Assembly: GCA_002360455.1 (NCBI GenBank)
Contig: DEQQ01000037.1
Span: forward strand, 1-41,478
Reading direction: 5' to 3'
DNA: 41,478 bases
Source: Saprospiraceae bacterium UBA3362
GTDB lineage: Bacteria > Bacteroidota > Bacteroidia > Chitinophagales > Saprospiraceae
Shown one piece after another: positions 6,703 to 16,121 of the stretch (the stretch's first letter is position 1; each line of letters begins with the position of its first letter). The notes under the pieces are model-generated. The model saw only the letters and a program-made list of their open reading frames with translations, made no database searches and had not been told where the DNA came from. A program made the position numbers and the translations under genes.

Positions 6703-9573
6703 TTAATGCGAAATAATCACTCTTTGATTTAAAATAACAGCCCCGGACGAATTATAACAATGAACAATATAGGTTCCGGAAGCCAATGACCTTACATCCA
6801 AGCTTAAGTTTCCGGATATTTTTTGAGCTGAAATTGTTTTGCCATCCGTATTTACGAGTTCAACAAAAGTACTTTGATGAGAATGATCGGTGATATGCAG
6901 CCAATCTGAAGTTGGGTTAGGATAAACCGCGATCTCTTGAATGGGATTTTTTTGTTTATTGTCTTCTACAGCCAAAACCAGCTTTGAATTATAAACAGGA
7001 AGTTCGATAAAACTAGGCAGAGATGGGCTGCTGTAAATTGTATTATTAGCTGTTCGAGCAGTCATTTCTTTTCCTTGAAAGCGATAGCTTGTTGCATCAA
7101 ACAATCTTCTTCTAAAAAAATCTCCATCCTCTAGGGGCAAGTTTGGGTTGCTTTGATATTTTGGCCATACAGCAGATTGAATTAGAATTTTTAGTTGATG
7201 TCCTCTTCCCATGGTATAGGCAATAGGAAGTAATTCAAATTCAAATTTTTCAATTTTGCCGGCCTCTATATTACTAAAAGGAATATTAATATCCTCTTGA
7301 TGATGTAGATAAATGTGTCTTGCGTATTCTTTTGCTCTTGCGTTGACAGCTCCTTCACATATAAACAATTCTCTTCCATCAGGACAAACGTCTATAAGTC
7401 TTACAAAAAAATCGGTACTGGTAGGCTCACCAACAACGCCGGATTGAGGCATTGAACTTGCATATAAACTAGCTCTTGGCACTCCAATAAAACAGAACGT
7501 ATCCAAAAAAACACCTGTAGTAAACTGTATGACTCCGGGATGGTCAAGTTCATAAGCTCTCAATGTAGGAGAGGCCAAATTAATTTGACCCTGAGAGTTT
7601 CTGAAGTCATCAGGAGTTCGCTCCAACATATTATTTCCACCCAATCCAAAAGCAGGATTGTCGGGGATATGAGAATAGGTTTGATTAAAAGTCTGTTTAG
7701 GAGACTGCTCGCTAAGCTTTCCTTTTTCTGTAATAAATAATTTTTCGTAAGTGATGCCTTGCATTGGTGGAAACTCATCAGACTCGAACCAATAATTCCC
7801 AACATTATTATTTTCACTTTCTTGAGTTGGGCCTACAACATAAAATTTGTAATCTTTGGACTTGGAAAAATCTTTTGCTACAGCTTTGGTGAGTGCGTTG
7901 CCTTCAAAGGGAAGTATAGGCTGTTGCAAGGGAGGAATGTCATAATTGATGATTTGAAAATTTGTTTGTCCGGCTAATTTAAATTCGATTTTTACATTTT
8001 TAATTCCGGATTTTCCTCCCAAAAAATTGAGTAGTTCTTCCAAGCTTAAATCAACGGCTTGAATTGGAATTCTAGCTACACCAATGGATCCGACAGAAAT
8101 GAATTGTTTTGCTTCCGGAATTCTATAAATCGGTTCAGCTATTTTTTTATAATCATTATAGTTTAAGGTGGAGCGATACCAAGCCAAAGCTTCTGATTTT
8201 GCAATACCGCTAAGATCAATTTTATTAAAATTAACTTCTTTGAAATCCAGTCCTAAAATTCCGGTTACATTGTTTGGATAAATTGCATCCCCTGTAGTGG
8301 TTGATCCAATAGTTTGATGTGCCCACGGACCTATTATTATTTTTTGATATGGCTTTGATTTAGAATCACAATTAGCTTTAGTATATTTTCTGGTCAACAA
8401 TTGGCCATTGACAAAAATATCCCACCAGCCGGTAATATTGTATATCGGAACGTTGAGGTTTGAATACCGAGAAAAACTTCCGGTAGGATCTGCTTCACCC
8501 CGGGCGTCCACAGGAGCAAAAGAAGCATCCATATCACAGCGATTTATTGAATTTGGATAAGCAGAAGTTATCTGTTGATTGTATTTGATTGAAGTAAAAT
8601 GATCCACTCCTTTATTGATCACAGTACTCAGATCGGGTAAGTTATAATCTCTCGGGGTATGAATTGTATTGAATATACTGCTATCAGCTTGGAGGGAAGG
8701 GAGATCTGTATTTAGGTCTTTTAATTGTCCGGATACCCATCCATAAACCAAGCCTTCTCTAAATACACCGTTATTGAATCCCGTAGAAAGATAATGTTCG
8801 TTTGTAGCCACTATAGGTAGTAAGCATTTTAATCCGGGCCCGTCACTATTTATTTTATGAGCAGAAGCAAGCTGATATTGAGTATTTCCTAAAGCGGATG
8901 CACCAAACATACCCATGCTGCCATTACAGATGGGTCCGGAATGATCTATTACTCCGTCTTCATTGATATCATAATCTCTGGTTGCATTGGTCAATAGGTA
9001 TCGATAGGATTCCCAGCCATCTTCATGGTGATTGGCCGAACGAGAATCCGAAGCGGGTACAATATCAAGTACATGACTAATTGAAGGATGATACTTGGAT
9101 TTATCCCAACCATCAGAAAACATTGGTAAGTATAATCCTTGCGAATTGTACCTCCCTCGCATATCTTGCAAAGCATAATTGTATCCCAGTAAATTAAATA
9201 ATGGACCTGTTCCTTCGCCTTCTTTACCATATGGAGTTCTAGTAAAGACCAATGGAAGTTCGAAAGGGTTAGGATTCTGTATTGTGTCCCCTGCTGAGTT
9301 TATAAGCCAAGGATATCTTACAAGCTGAGTTCCGATATTATAAAGAGGAACGCGAATTTTTTGACCAAGCATAGTCATTTCTACTACAAGGCTGTCTGAA
9401 CTTATAGGAAGGTAAATGTCAGTTTCTAACAAGGTCCCGTCTTTCATAGGAATTTGAATTGTTTTCCGAGTTGAGAGCTCAGAGATATCATCCAAAATTC
9501 CATTGACTAGATTTTGTGACATCAGTTGTAATCCAAAGATAATGGTGAATAATATTATGATATAGAATTTCAT
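6703..9573 (-). CDS. Secreted CocE/NonD-family hydrolase with T9SS sorting domain
   Basis: This 956-residue alpha/beta hydrolase is of the X-Pro dipeptidyl-peptidase / cocaine esterase / glutaryl-7-ACA acylase class, which cleaves amide or ester bonds in small acyl substrates or peptides. The start is the ATG at 9573, giving a signal peptide that ends near LMSQ. Catalytic candidates are Ser226 in GMFGASALG, Asp385 in TGWWDIFVNG and His419 in IGPWAH. A jelly-roll C-terminal domain typical of the family follows (FFVRLIDVCPDGRE, then GRGHQLKILIQSA). The last 75 residues (IQEIAVYPNPTSDWLHI ... GTYIVHCYN ... QRVIISH) are a T9SS sorting domain. The protein is therefore exported to the surface or medium. 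The substrate is unknown; peptide scavenging is the simplest guess. Confidence 0.88.
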   Translation of the reverse strand: MKFYIIILFTIIFGLQLMSQNLVNGILDDISELSTRKTIQIPMKDGTLLETDIYLPISSDSLVVEMTMLGQKIRVPLYNIGTQLVRYPWLINSAGDTIQNPNPFELPLVFTRTPYGKEGEGTGPLFNLLGYNYALQDMRGRYNSQGLYLPMFSDGWDKSKYHPSISHVLDIVPASDSRSANHHEDGWESYRYLLTNATRDYDINEDGVIDHSGPICNGSMGMFGASALGNTQYQLASAHKINSDGPGLKCLLPIVATNEHYLSTGFNNGVFREGLVYGWVSGQLKDLNTDLPSLQADSSIFNTIHTPRDYNLPDLSTVINKGVDHFTSIKYNQQITSAYPNSINRCDMDASFAPVDARGEADPTGSFSRYSNLNVPIYNITGWWDIFVNGQLLTRKYTKANCDSKSKPYQKIIIGPWAHQTIGSTTTGDAIYPNNVTGILGLDFKEVNFNKIDLSGIAKSEALAWYRSTLNYNDYKKIAEPIYRIPEAKQFISVGSIGVARIPIQAVDLSLEELLNFLGGKSGIKNVKIEFKLAGQTNFQIINYDIPPLQQPILPFEGNALTKAVAKDFSKSKDYKFYVVGPTQESENNNVGNYWFESDEFPPMQGITYEKLFITEKGKLSEQSPKQTFNQTYSHIPDNPAFGLGGNNMLERTPDDFRNSQGQINLASPTLRAYELDHPGVIQFTTGVFLDTFCFIGVPRASLYASSMPQSGVVGEPTSTDFFVRLIDVCPDGRELFICEGAVNARAKEYARHIYLHHQEDINIPFSNIEAGKIEKFEFELLPIAYTMGRGHQLKILIQSAVWPKYQSNPNLPLEDGDFFRRRLFDATSYRFQGKEMTARTANNTIYSSPSLPSFIELPVYNSKLVLAVEDNKQKNPIQEIAVYPNPTSDWLHITDHSHQSTFVELVNTDGKTISAQKISGNLSLDVRSLASGTYIVHCYNSSGAVILNQRVIISH

Positions 9574-9834
9574 AAAGGATAAGATTAAGCAATACTTTGA
9601 CAATAACTAAAACCTCGAATAGATTGTAAAGATAATTAACAATTGAGAAAACTTAGCTCCTGATCTCAATTTTTCGGGAAACTTTTGTACAAAATTACTA
9701 GGCAGTTCCGAGATCTAAACTCAGAATTATAAAACTTATGTGGATCTCAATTTTTTGAAAATCAATAATCACAGTGAGTGTACATCAATATTTTTTAAGG
9801 CAGTCCTACATTCTAATAACAGATTTTGAGTAAT

Positions 9835-10305
9835 TCAAAGATCTTCGCTTTGAATTGTCTCTACAATGTCATTGTATTCAAACCCTTTTTGTAAAAGGAA
9901 TTGAATAGCTTTTCTTTTTTGTTCAGCAGCAGCCAGTTGGTTGAGTGAATTTAATTTAGCATTGTAATAGTATTTAATTTTGGATCTGTATTCTTCTTCA
10001 TCAATTTCTAAAAGGGCTTTAGAAATTAAATGGTCGGATATTGCATTTAGCTTTAACCCTTGCTTGATCTTTTGTTTTCCCCAGCCATTTATCCTGAATT
10101 TTCCACGGGCATAAGCCAGAGCGTATCTTTCTTCTTTCAAAAAATTTTCATGGATTAAAGATAAAATGATTTCATCGGCCATTTCTTTGTCTTTTGTAAG
10201 ACTAAAGATTTTTTGCTCAACTTCTTTTTGACTCCTTTCTTGATAAGCGCAATATTTTTTTAGCTTCTCGTAAATGGTATCTTTGGTGGAATAAATTTTA
10301 GCCAT
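9835..10305 (-). CDS. recX: RecX family regulatory protein
   Basis: This 156-residue, mostly helical protein matches RecX, which binds RecA filaments and limits recombinase activity. Three tandem three-helix repeats are visible: KLKKYCAYQERSQKEVEQKI, then FLKEERYALAYARGKFRINGWGKQKIKQGL, then KRKAIQFLLQKGFEYNDIV. The block RYALAYARGKFRINGWGKQKI is the family's best-known segment. Its ATG overlaps the end of the upstream HAD gene by eight bases, so the two are coupled. recA is not in the window, unlike in species where recX sits beside it. Confidence 0.9.
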   Translation of the reverse strand: MAKIYSTKDTIYEKLKKYCAYQERSQKEVEQKIFSLTKDKEMADEIILSLIHENFLKEERYALAYARGKFRINGWGKQKIKQGLKLNAISDHLISKALLEIDEEEYRSKIKYYYNAKLNSLNQLAAAEQKRKAIQFLLQKGFEYNDIVETIQSEDL

Positions 10306-10915
10306 TGGACAAAATCAATTGTGGAAGAAGATCAAATATTTCTGTATGAGGATCATGTAAGTAAGTTTTAAATCCTAGCCGATTGGCTGCTAAAATATTT
10401 TCTGATTTATCATCAATAAATAAACAATTCTCAGGGTTAATATTCATTTGAGATAAAACATAGTGATAGACATCTGCCTCCGGTTTTCTCAAATTGATCT
10501 CATGAGATAAGAAGCAATAATCAAATAAACTTCTAAAATCCAAACCTCCATGTTCTTCTTTTATTTTTCGGTCAACAAACCTTAGGTGTGTGATATTTGT
10601 ATTGCTTAATAATCCCAACGCAAATTTTTTTCTGTAATTTCGAAGCATGGAAATTCTATGCAGAGGAAAGGAACCCAACATGGAGTTCCAAGCCTCAATG
10701 TAAACATCTCCCTGCAAAACAACTTTAGATCTTCTTTGTAGTCGATTGAAAAAAGCCTCTTCAGAAATTTCTCCCTTTTCAAAAGGATAAAAGGCCATTT
10801 CATTAAGATCAGTGCTGAGTTTGGGGTCTAAAATCTTAGTAAAAGCATCCATAGTTTTTTGTTCATCCAATTCCAAAAGGACATTGCCAAAATCAAACAA
10901 AATTGTGCTAATCAT
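10298..10915 (-). CDS. HAD-superfamily phosphatase (YihX-like)
   Basis: This 205-residue haloacid-dehalogenase-type hydrolase should dephosphorylate a small sugar or nucleotide phosphate. Motif I is FDFGNVLLELD; the DxGNV form, where the second Asp is replaced by Gly, is seen in YihX-like glucose-1-phosphatases. Motif II is LLSNTN, motif III is the Lys in LRKPE, and motif IV is LFIDDKSENILAA. A four-helix cap lies between motifs I and II, which gives subfamily IA. The gene has a good promoter and overlaps recX by eight bases. The missing second Asp of motif I is a family feature rather than damage. Substrate unknown. Confidence 0.88.
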   Translation of the reverse strand: MISTILFDFGNVLLELDEQKTMDAFTKILDPKLSTDLNEMAFYPFEKGEISEEAFFNRLQRRSKVVLQGDVYIEAWNSMLGSFPLHRISMLRNYRKKFALGLLSNTNITHLRFVDRKIKEEHGGLDFRSLFDYCFLSHEINLRKPEADVYHYVLSQMNINPENCLFIDDKSENILAANRLGFKTYLHDPHTEIFDLLPQLILSNG

Positions 10916-10944
10916 TATAAATAGGAATAATATAAGAAATTGAT

Positions 10945-10976
10945 CAAATATACATAACGCTCAATGATTTAGCAAA
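10945..10976 (-). promoter_or_regulatory. Promoter of the HAD-recX operon
   Basis: TTTG (10976-10973), a 20-base spacer and TATATTTG (10952-10945) form a full Bacteroidota promoter, about 30 bases before the HAD start codon. Confidence 0.7.
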
Positions 10977-11247
10977 TTTTTTTTGAATGAAAATGAAATA
11001 ACTTGAATTGAAATATTACACGACCATTTTGCAAAAACTTTGTTACAGCTCAACTCACGATTGGGGAATTTGATTTAGACTTTTGGCCTTATCCTGTAGA
11101 ACTTCCCTAGATATACCTCTTTACTTTCTACCAGGATTAATGATTTTATACACAATTAAAAAACAGGTGTAAAACTAGATTTCGAGGTAGAACTAAAAAA
11201 AAGGAAGTACGAATAAAGAAAAAGGAAACTATCGGTGTGAAAAGAAG
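10977..11247. other. Intergenic region downstream of the tRNA
   Basis: I see no gene here. On the minus strand the tRNA is followed by a T-rich stretch (complement of 11214-11245) that may end the tRNA transcript, but no clear stem-loop terminator. Confidence 0.5.
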
Positions 11248-11321
11248 TGGTCCCACCTGGGCTCGAACCAGGGACCCTCTGATTATGAGTCAGATGCTCT
11301 AACCGGCTGAGCTATGGGACC
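11248..11321 (-). tRNA. tRNA with CAT anticodon (Met or Ile2)
   Basis: On the minus strand the sequence folds into a complete 74-base cloverleaf: acceptor GGTCCCA/TGGGACC, D stem GCTC/GAGC, anticodon stem TCTGA/TCAGA with loop CTCATAA (anticodon CAT), T stem CCTGG/CCAGG with loop TTCGAGC, discriminator A. CCA is not encoded. A CAT tRNA can be elongator Met, or Ile2 whose C34 is turned into lysidine by TilS. The C4-G69 and C5-G68 acceptor pairs match known TilS identity pairs and lean toward Ile2. It lacks the unpaired first position of initiator tRNA. A possible -7 element (TATCTTTG, minus strand, 11397-11390) lies about 70 bases upstream. Confidence 0.95.
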
Positions 11322-11428
11322 TACATAATTCCTTAAATAATAAGGATTTATCAAATAAATAGAAAGAACTATAATGTCAATTGACGGCGCAAAGATAAGA
11401 GGCTTATTGGAATTAAATAAGATAGAAT

Positions 11429-12112
11429 TTAAAAAATGTAAGAAAATCCAAGTCCAATTGAAAAAATACCTATAAAACTACCCAAAACAATCTCTTCTGT
11501 TTGATGCGCCTCCAAAATGAGCCGGCTACTCCCAACGATGCCCCATAATAGGAAAGAAAGTATAATGAGTGAATTAAGACTCAATGTGGACAAACTTCCG
11601 TCAAACCATTTTAAAGGGCAATGCCCATCGTCGCAATATTGAAATCTCAAAATAAAAATCAAAGTCCCTAATGCACTGATTCCTATCATGTGAAGACTAA
11701 TTTTTATCCACAGATTCAAAACAAAAGAAAGAGACAAAGCTATGAGACTTCCCAATATAAATGCGATATAAACTTTAGGAATCTGCGCGTGATTTTTTAA
11801 GTTGATGAACATCCAAAAATAGAAAATCATTGTGATTAGCATTGGGATTATTCTATCTGTTTTTTCTTCCATTTGGAAAGACTTGAGCAACCCAACCAGT
11901 TTGAGCAAAGCAATTCCGATGACCGGAATAAATACAGAATACATAAATACAAGCAAAAGATACATTACAGCATCCTTAGAATTGAGCACACCAAACCAAA
12001 AGGGCTTGACCAATAAAAGTAAAATCAAACCATAGAACAACATTGCAATAGGATGAAACAAGATAGAGCAAAATCTTGCCAGACAATGCACTATTTGAAA
12101 ATTCTTATTCAT
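11429..12112 (-). CDS. Integral membrane protein, degenerate PAP2-like
   Basis: This 227-residue protein has about six hydrophobic membrane helices. Near its end, SSRLILEAHQTEE resembles motif 3 of PAP2 lipid phosphatases (SRxxxxxHxxxD), with the final Asp replaced by Glu. EEKTDRIIP resembles a shortened motif 1, and SLHMIGISALGT sits where the PSGH motif 2 is expected. PAP2 enzymes remove phosphate from lipids such as undecaprenyl pyrophosphate or phosphatidic acid. With motif 2 this degraded, activity is uncertain. The ATG overlaps the stop of the DUF547 gene by eight bases, so the two are translationally coupled and probably act together at the membrane. Confidence 0.72.
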   Translation of the reverse strand: MNKNFQIVHCLARFCSILFHPIAMLFYGLILLLLVKPFWFGVLNSKDAVMYLLLVFMYSVFIPVIGIALLKLVGLLKSFQMEEKTDRIIPMLITMIFYFWMFINLKNHAQIPKVYIAFILGSLIALSLSFVLNLWIKISLHMIGISALGTLIFILRFQYCDDGHCPLKWFDGSLSTLSLNSLIILSFLLWGIVGSSRLILEAHQTEEIVLGSFIGIFSIGLGFSYIF

Positions 12113-12824
12113 TAAGATTCCAATTGTATTCCATATAATTTAATTTTGTAGATCGAGTTAATTTATTTGAAGTATATAAATTAATAAAAGATTTAACTCC
12201 ACCATACGTTTTGAAATCTGAAGCATACCATTTAAAGATCATTGAAATGGTAGAAACATTGGAATTGATTTGATTTCGTTTTGAATCATTTAAAAATAAT
12301 CTCACCTGTTCGTCAAGTTGAGCATTCAGTTTGTTTGCAGAAAAGGCTTCATTTCTTAAAATTGGGCAAGAGTAAGATGCACAAACCAAGGCCATATGAA
12401 TTCTCGCATCATTAAAACTCTTTCGCAATTTACCATGCTCAATATTATTAAGATCCAGATTTTCTGTGCCAATATGAATAAACTTTATATCCCAACTGGA
12501 ATTGACAAAGGGGATTTTACCTCCTATCTCTTTTATTGATTTGACCGGATAATGAGATAGAATCAAATAAACCGTAAATGCATTATAAGCATTAATCCAA
12601 TAGGCCATTTGTTCTTCTTTAGTCCAATTTTTTTGTGGAGGGTTTAGTTTTAGGTAATTTAAATATTGGATCAATCCTACAGTATCATTCTTCCAAGCTT
12701 TATAATTTACTTTTCCATCGATACTGACATACTTTATTAATTCTTTATCCCATAATTCATGCTTGCCATTTTGAGAATAGGCTACCAAGGGAAAAAGAAA
12801 AAGAAACAAATACTTCAACTGCAC
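12105..12824 (-). CDS. DUF547 domain protein, exported
   Basis: This 239-residue protein has a signal peptide (MQLKYLFLFLFPLVAYSQ) and a DUF547 domain over most of the rest. Family hallmarks are AYWINAYNAFTVYLI, the following DIKFIHIGTENLDLNNIEHGKLR block, and ARIHMALVCASYSCPIL with its conserved cysteines. The start codon is GTG at 12824; no in-frame ATG fits a signal peptide. DUF547 has no established biochemical role, though a papain-like fold has been suggested for related proteins. It lies 17 bases after the M4 protease gene and overlaps the PAP2-like membrane gene, giving a three-gene run. Confidence 0.87.
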   Translation of the reverse strand: MQLKYLFLFLFPLVAYSQNGKHELWDKELIKYVSIDGKVNYKAWKNDTVGLIQYLNYLKLNPPQKNWTKEEQMAYWINAYNAFTVYLILSHYPVKSIKEIGGKIPFVNSSWDIKFIHIGTENLDLNNIEHGKLRKSFNDARIHMALVCASYSCPILRNEAFSANKLNAQLDEQVRLFLNDSKRNQINSNVSTISMIFKWYASDFKTYGGVKSFINLYTSNKLTRSTKLNYMEYNWNLNE

Positions 12825-12841
12825 AAAATGAATTTTATCAA

Positions 12842-15800
12842 TTACTGAATTATTTTTTTAATAAAGCTTTTTCCATTTTTAAAATCAGTTATACGAAGGA
12901 AGTACATGCCCTTTGGCCATTCCTTTTTATTAATTGATTTCATGCTTCTTCCCGAGTCGATTGTAAAGTGGGTTCTGAATATGGAATGAGAATGCAGGTC
13001 TAATAGCTCCAGATCTACGGCCCTATCCACAACAGATTGGAATTCAATCTCAAGTCCTGCTGGAGATGCTATTACGTTAGCCAAAAGTTCATTATCAAAA
13101 TCAACATCTTGATTGGAAACCAATTCTTCATCTGCGAGAATGATATTATCTAACCAAGTTGCATCCCCTAATCTGAAGTTGTCAAAATTTTGTTCAAGAA
13201 TTCCAAACCCTTCAAAACATAATTCAAATTGTTTTCCGACAAATTGCTCAAGCGCAAATTCCTTATGGTAAACTTTAAGGGTATCCTCTCTTGAATTTAG
13301 TCTCATGGTAGGCCCCTGCTGGACACCGTCTACAGTATAACGAAGAGCTGCGAAATAAGTATGGTCCAACTTAGGGAAATAAAAATTATGTGTTCCGGCA
13401 ATGTGTTGCTTCATATCAAACTTTAATGTAAGATGCTGTGCAGAGGTAGCATTGGCACAGACACAGGCCTTTGACTTATATACTTTGTTTGTTGACCAAA
13501 TCTCATCTTCAGTTTGCGGAGGAACGATCCTTGTCCCATCTGCATTTGGAGAGCCGCCACCCAGTCTTACACTCATATTTCCTTGGATTGGTCTGAGGGA
13601 ACTATTGCCGGCAGTTGCATTTAAAGATGCAATAAAATTGACAGTGTCTTTTATTGTTGATTCTGCCACGGTCATCAAAAAGTTTGTACCAAGTTCTTTC
13701 TTTCTTGTAACATTAGAAAACCGTAAAGTGTCGTTTCCTCTATTACCATCTTTTGAATTCATCAAAAAAACCTTAAGTTGTATGTTGCCGAGTTGTATTG
13801 TATTGCTTGTATTGATGCTTATTTCAGATAGACTGGAATCACCTCTGTAAATTGTTTTTTCTATTTTCATTAAACCGGTACTGATCACATTATTCACACT
13901 AATGCCAACGGGAATTTCTGTCCCTGCGACAAGAGAATCACAGCCGCCATATTTTGTGATAAGTAGTCCACGTAATGGTCCTTTGGAGTTGCAGCCAAAA
14001 CTCAAAGCCTGAATACTGATACTTCGGAGACTGTGATCAGATTTATCATCAGAATATTTTTCGACAATCGTACTTAAGGTGTCATTTTCCGGATTTGGAT
14101 CATTGGAAAAATGATGAAACATTTTTATTTTATACTTAGCAACATTACTAAAATCAAAAGAAATAGGAAAATCAATTTTTATTTCGTCTCCATATTCCAA
14201 ATCATTATTTAATGTTAAATTGTTTATATACTTCAGGGTATCATTAATGATAATCCCATAATTGATTTGGTTGCCCGAAGAAATTTTATCAATACAAGAT
14301 TTATACAGAATTCTGTAGCTTATTTTTTCTTGATCTGTAAGATAGCAAGAGGAAGCAATATTGAGATTTGAATCATAATAAAGATCTTGATTGCGACCGG
14401 TATTGTCACTTAATCCAACGGCATACCAAGCAGAAAAAATAGACTCCAGTTCCGGTGAACAAGAACCAAATAAATCTTCAGCGACTAAGATTGAAGCTGC
14501 GACAGCATCTTTATAATTTGATTTGGGATTGAGATAGTAAGTATTCATCCTATAAACCAATTGTTCTGCTTTTTCTAATCCGATCGATTTAACATTGAAA
14601 CTGCGTGCAGCCTCATTACTTCCTTTGCCGCCTTGAGCAATAAGGTAATACCAATAATTCAGAACACCGCTGTTCGTGTGAACCCCGCCATTATCTGCTG
14701 CTGAGAATTCCCAATAGGATCCTTTATAATATTTTGGATTTTGATATTTGTTAGGATTGGACATATCCCTTAATGCAATCTTGGCATTGGTTTTATACAA
14801 TCCCTGGCCTACGCTCCAGTCTGTTGTATCTTTTTTTAGTCTCCATTGCTTCATACTCACACCCAATATATCTGAGATCGACTCATTCAGAGCTCCGGAC
14901 TCGTTAAGATAAACTAAGTTAGAAGTATTACTGGTCAATCCATGAGTAACTTCATGTCCGCAAACATCCAAAAAAGTAAATGGATTAAATGTACTCCCAT
15001 CACCATCACCATAGTTCATTGTAGTTCCGTTCCAACTTGCATTGTTCCACCCTCTGTCGTAATGCACCAAACTAATAAGATTGTACCCTTTGTCGTCTAT
15101 AGAATTTCTGTTGAATACTTTTTTATAATAATCATAAGTAGATTGAGTTCCAAAATGGGCATCTGTTGCGATTTCGTCTTTACTTAGATTTACATTATTC
15201 CAAAAATTATCTGCATCTTCAAAGTCTACAGCGTTTTCCAATTTGGTTGAGCTTTGAGCATTCAATGTAATAATTCCATTACCTCTGGTATTATCTCTCA
15301 ATACAAATTTATCCGGAGCCAATGAATCAACGATAATGGTTTGGAGGCCAAGAAATTTTGTTTGTGCTTGTCCGACAACATTGATTTCACATATTTGATT
15401 GATTTTTTTTACAATATTAGCATTGGCAGCGTCAACATAAACCCATTCTCTTACATGTGGATCAAAGGAGAACAAATCAATTTTATAACATAGAGTGTAA
15501 ACTTCGTCATCATTAGGGGAGAACCACACAAGTTGAGCTTTAGGAAAAGCCAAGCCTGCTTTTTCTAAATCTGTATGCAGAAAGCCTAAAGTTGATTGGG
15601 CCTGTTCCCAAGCGTATACTTTAGCATTTCTATCTTGCTTTGCAATTTCTATAGCTTGGTCGGATGAATAATGTACTCCGTTATCCAAGAAATTTCCATC
15701 AGCAAGAGAACCGGAAACGGATTGGGCAAGTTGAGCTTTTGTGTGCAGAATAATTTGAGACCCATCTACCGGAATATTATTGTATATATGTTGAACGCGA

Positions 15801-16036
15801 AGATGCTCCATTCCAATTTGGTCCAAATCTTGTTTTATAATTTGCAATTGATGATTCACATCAAGATTAAAAATCTCATTGAGCTGAGAAAAAGCAAAAT
15901 TTTGATTTATCGGTTGACTCCACTTGAATCCGGAAGAATGTTCTCCTTTTCTGATATTGGCCTGTTGATTTTGCTGCGCAGAAATGGTGAAAAAACAGAA
16001 TAAAAGCAATCCTAAAATAAGAAAAACGCCCCTCAT
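12842..16036 (-). CDS. Secreted M4 (thermolysin-family) metalloprotease with T9SS domain
   Basis: This 1064-residue protein starts with a 21-residue signal peptide. A FTP/PepSY-type propeptide at about residues 30-215 acts as chaperone and inhibitor. The M4 catalytic domain spans about 235-555, with zinc motif HEVTH (His361, Glu362, His365), third ligand Glu385 in NESGALNES, and the downstream His block DNGGVHTNSGVLNYWYY. About 270 residues of unclear beta-rich sequence follow, then a cysteine-containing sandwich (CVCANATSAQHL ... FELCFEGFG). The terminal T9SS sorting domain ends GKSFIKKIIQ. The enzyme should digest extracellular protein. It is the first gene of a run with the DUF547 and PAP2-like genes. 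The long middle section is unusual and not assigned. Confidence 0.93.
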   Translation of the reverse strand: MRGVFLILGLLLFCFFTISAQQNQQANIRKGEHSSGFKWSQPINQNFAFSQLNEIFNLDVNHQLQIIKQDLDQIGMEHLRVQHIYNNIPVDGSQIILHTKAQLAQSVSGSLADGNFLDNGVHYSSDQAIEIAKQDRNAKVYAWEQAQSTLGFLHTDLEKAGLAFPKAQLVWFSPNDDEVYTLCYKIDLFSFDPHVREWVYVDAANANIVKKINQICEINVVGQAQTKFLGLQTIIVDSLAPDKFVLRDNTRGNGIITLNAQSSTKLENAVDFEDADNFWNNVNLSKDEIATDAHFGTQSTYDYYKKVFNRNSIDDKGYNLISLVHYDRGWNNASWNGTTMNYGDGDGSTFNPFTFLDVCGHEVTHGLTSNTSNLVYLNESGALNESISDILGVSMKQWRLKKDTTDWSVGQGLYKTNAKIALRDMSNPNKYQNPKYYKGSYWEFSAADNGGVHTNSGVLNYWYYLIAQGGKGSNEAARSFNVKSIGLEKAEQLVYRMNTYYLNPKSNYKDAVAASILVAEDLFGSCSPELESIFSAWYAVGLSDNTGRNQDLYYDSNLNIASSCYLTDQEKISYRILYKSCIDKISSGNQINYGIIINDTLKYINNLTLNNDLEYGDEIKIDFPISFDFSNVAKYKIKMFHHFSNDPNPENDTLSTIVEKYSDDKSDHSLRSISIQALSFGCNSKGPLRGLLITKYGGCDSLVAGTEIPVGISVNNVISTGLMKIEKTIYRGDSSLSEISINTSNTIQLGNIQLKVFLMNSKDGNRGNDTLRFSNVTRKKELGTNFLMTVAESTIKDTVNFIASLNATAGNSSLRPIQGNMSVRLGGGSPNADGTRIVPPQTEDEIWSTNKVYKSKACVCANATSAQHLTLKFDMKQHIAGTHNFYFPKLDHTYFAALRYTVDGVQQGPTMRLNSREDTLKVYHKEFALEQFVGKQFELCFEGFGILEQNFDNFRLGDATWLDNIILADEELVSNQDVDFDNELLANVIASPAGLEIEFQSVVDRAVDLELLDLHSHSIFRTHFTIDSGRSMKSINKKEWPKGMYFLRITDFKNGKSFIKKIIQ

Positions 16037-16121
16037 TGATTAAAAATTTGATGCAAAATACAAACTCTTAATCGAAATAGGAAATTTGTTTATCTGGCCT
16101 GACTATAAACAAAAAAGCAGG

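Noticed and set aside
13401..13850. 149-residue open frame antisense to the M4 protease
   Set aside because: No signal, domain or promoter; explained by the codons of the real gene.
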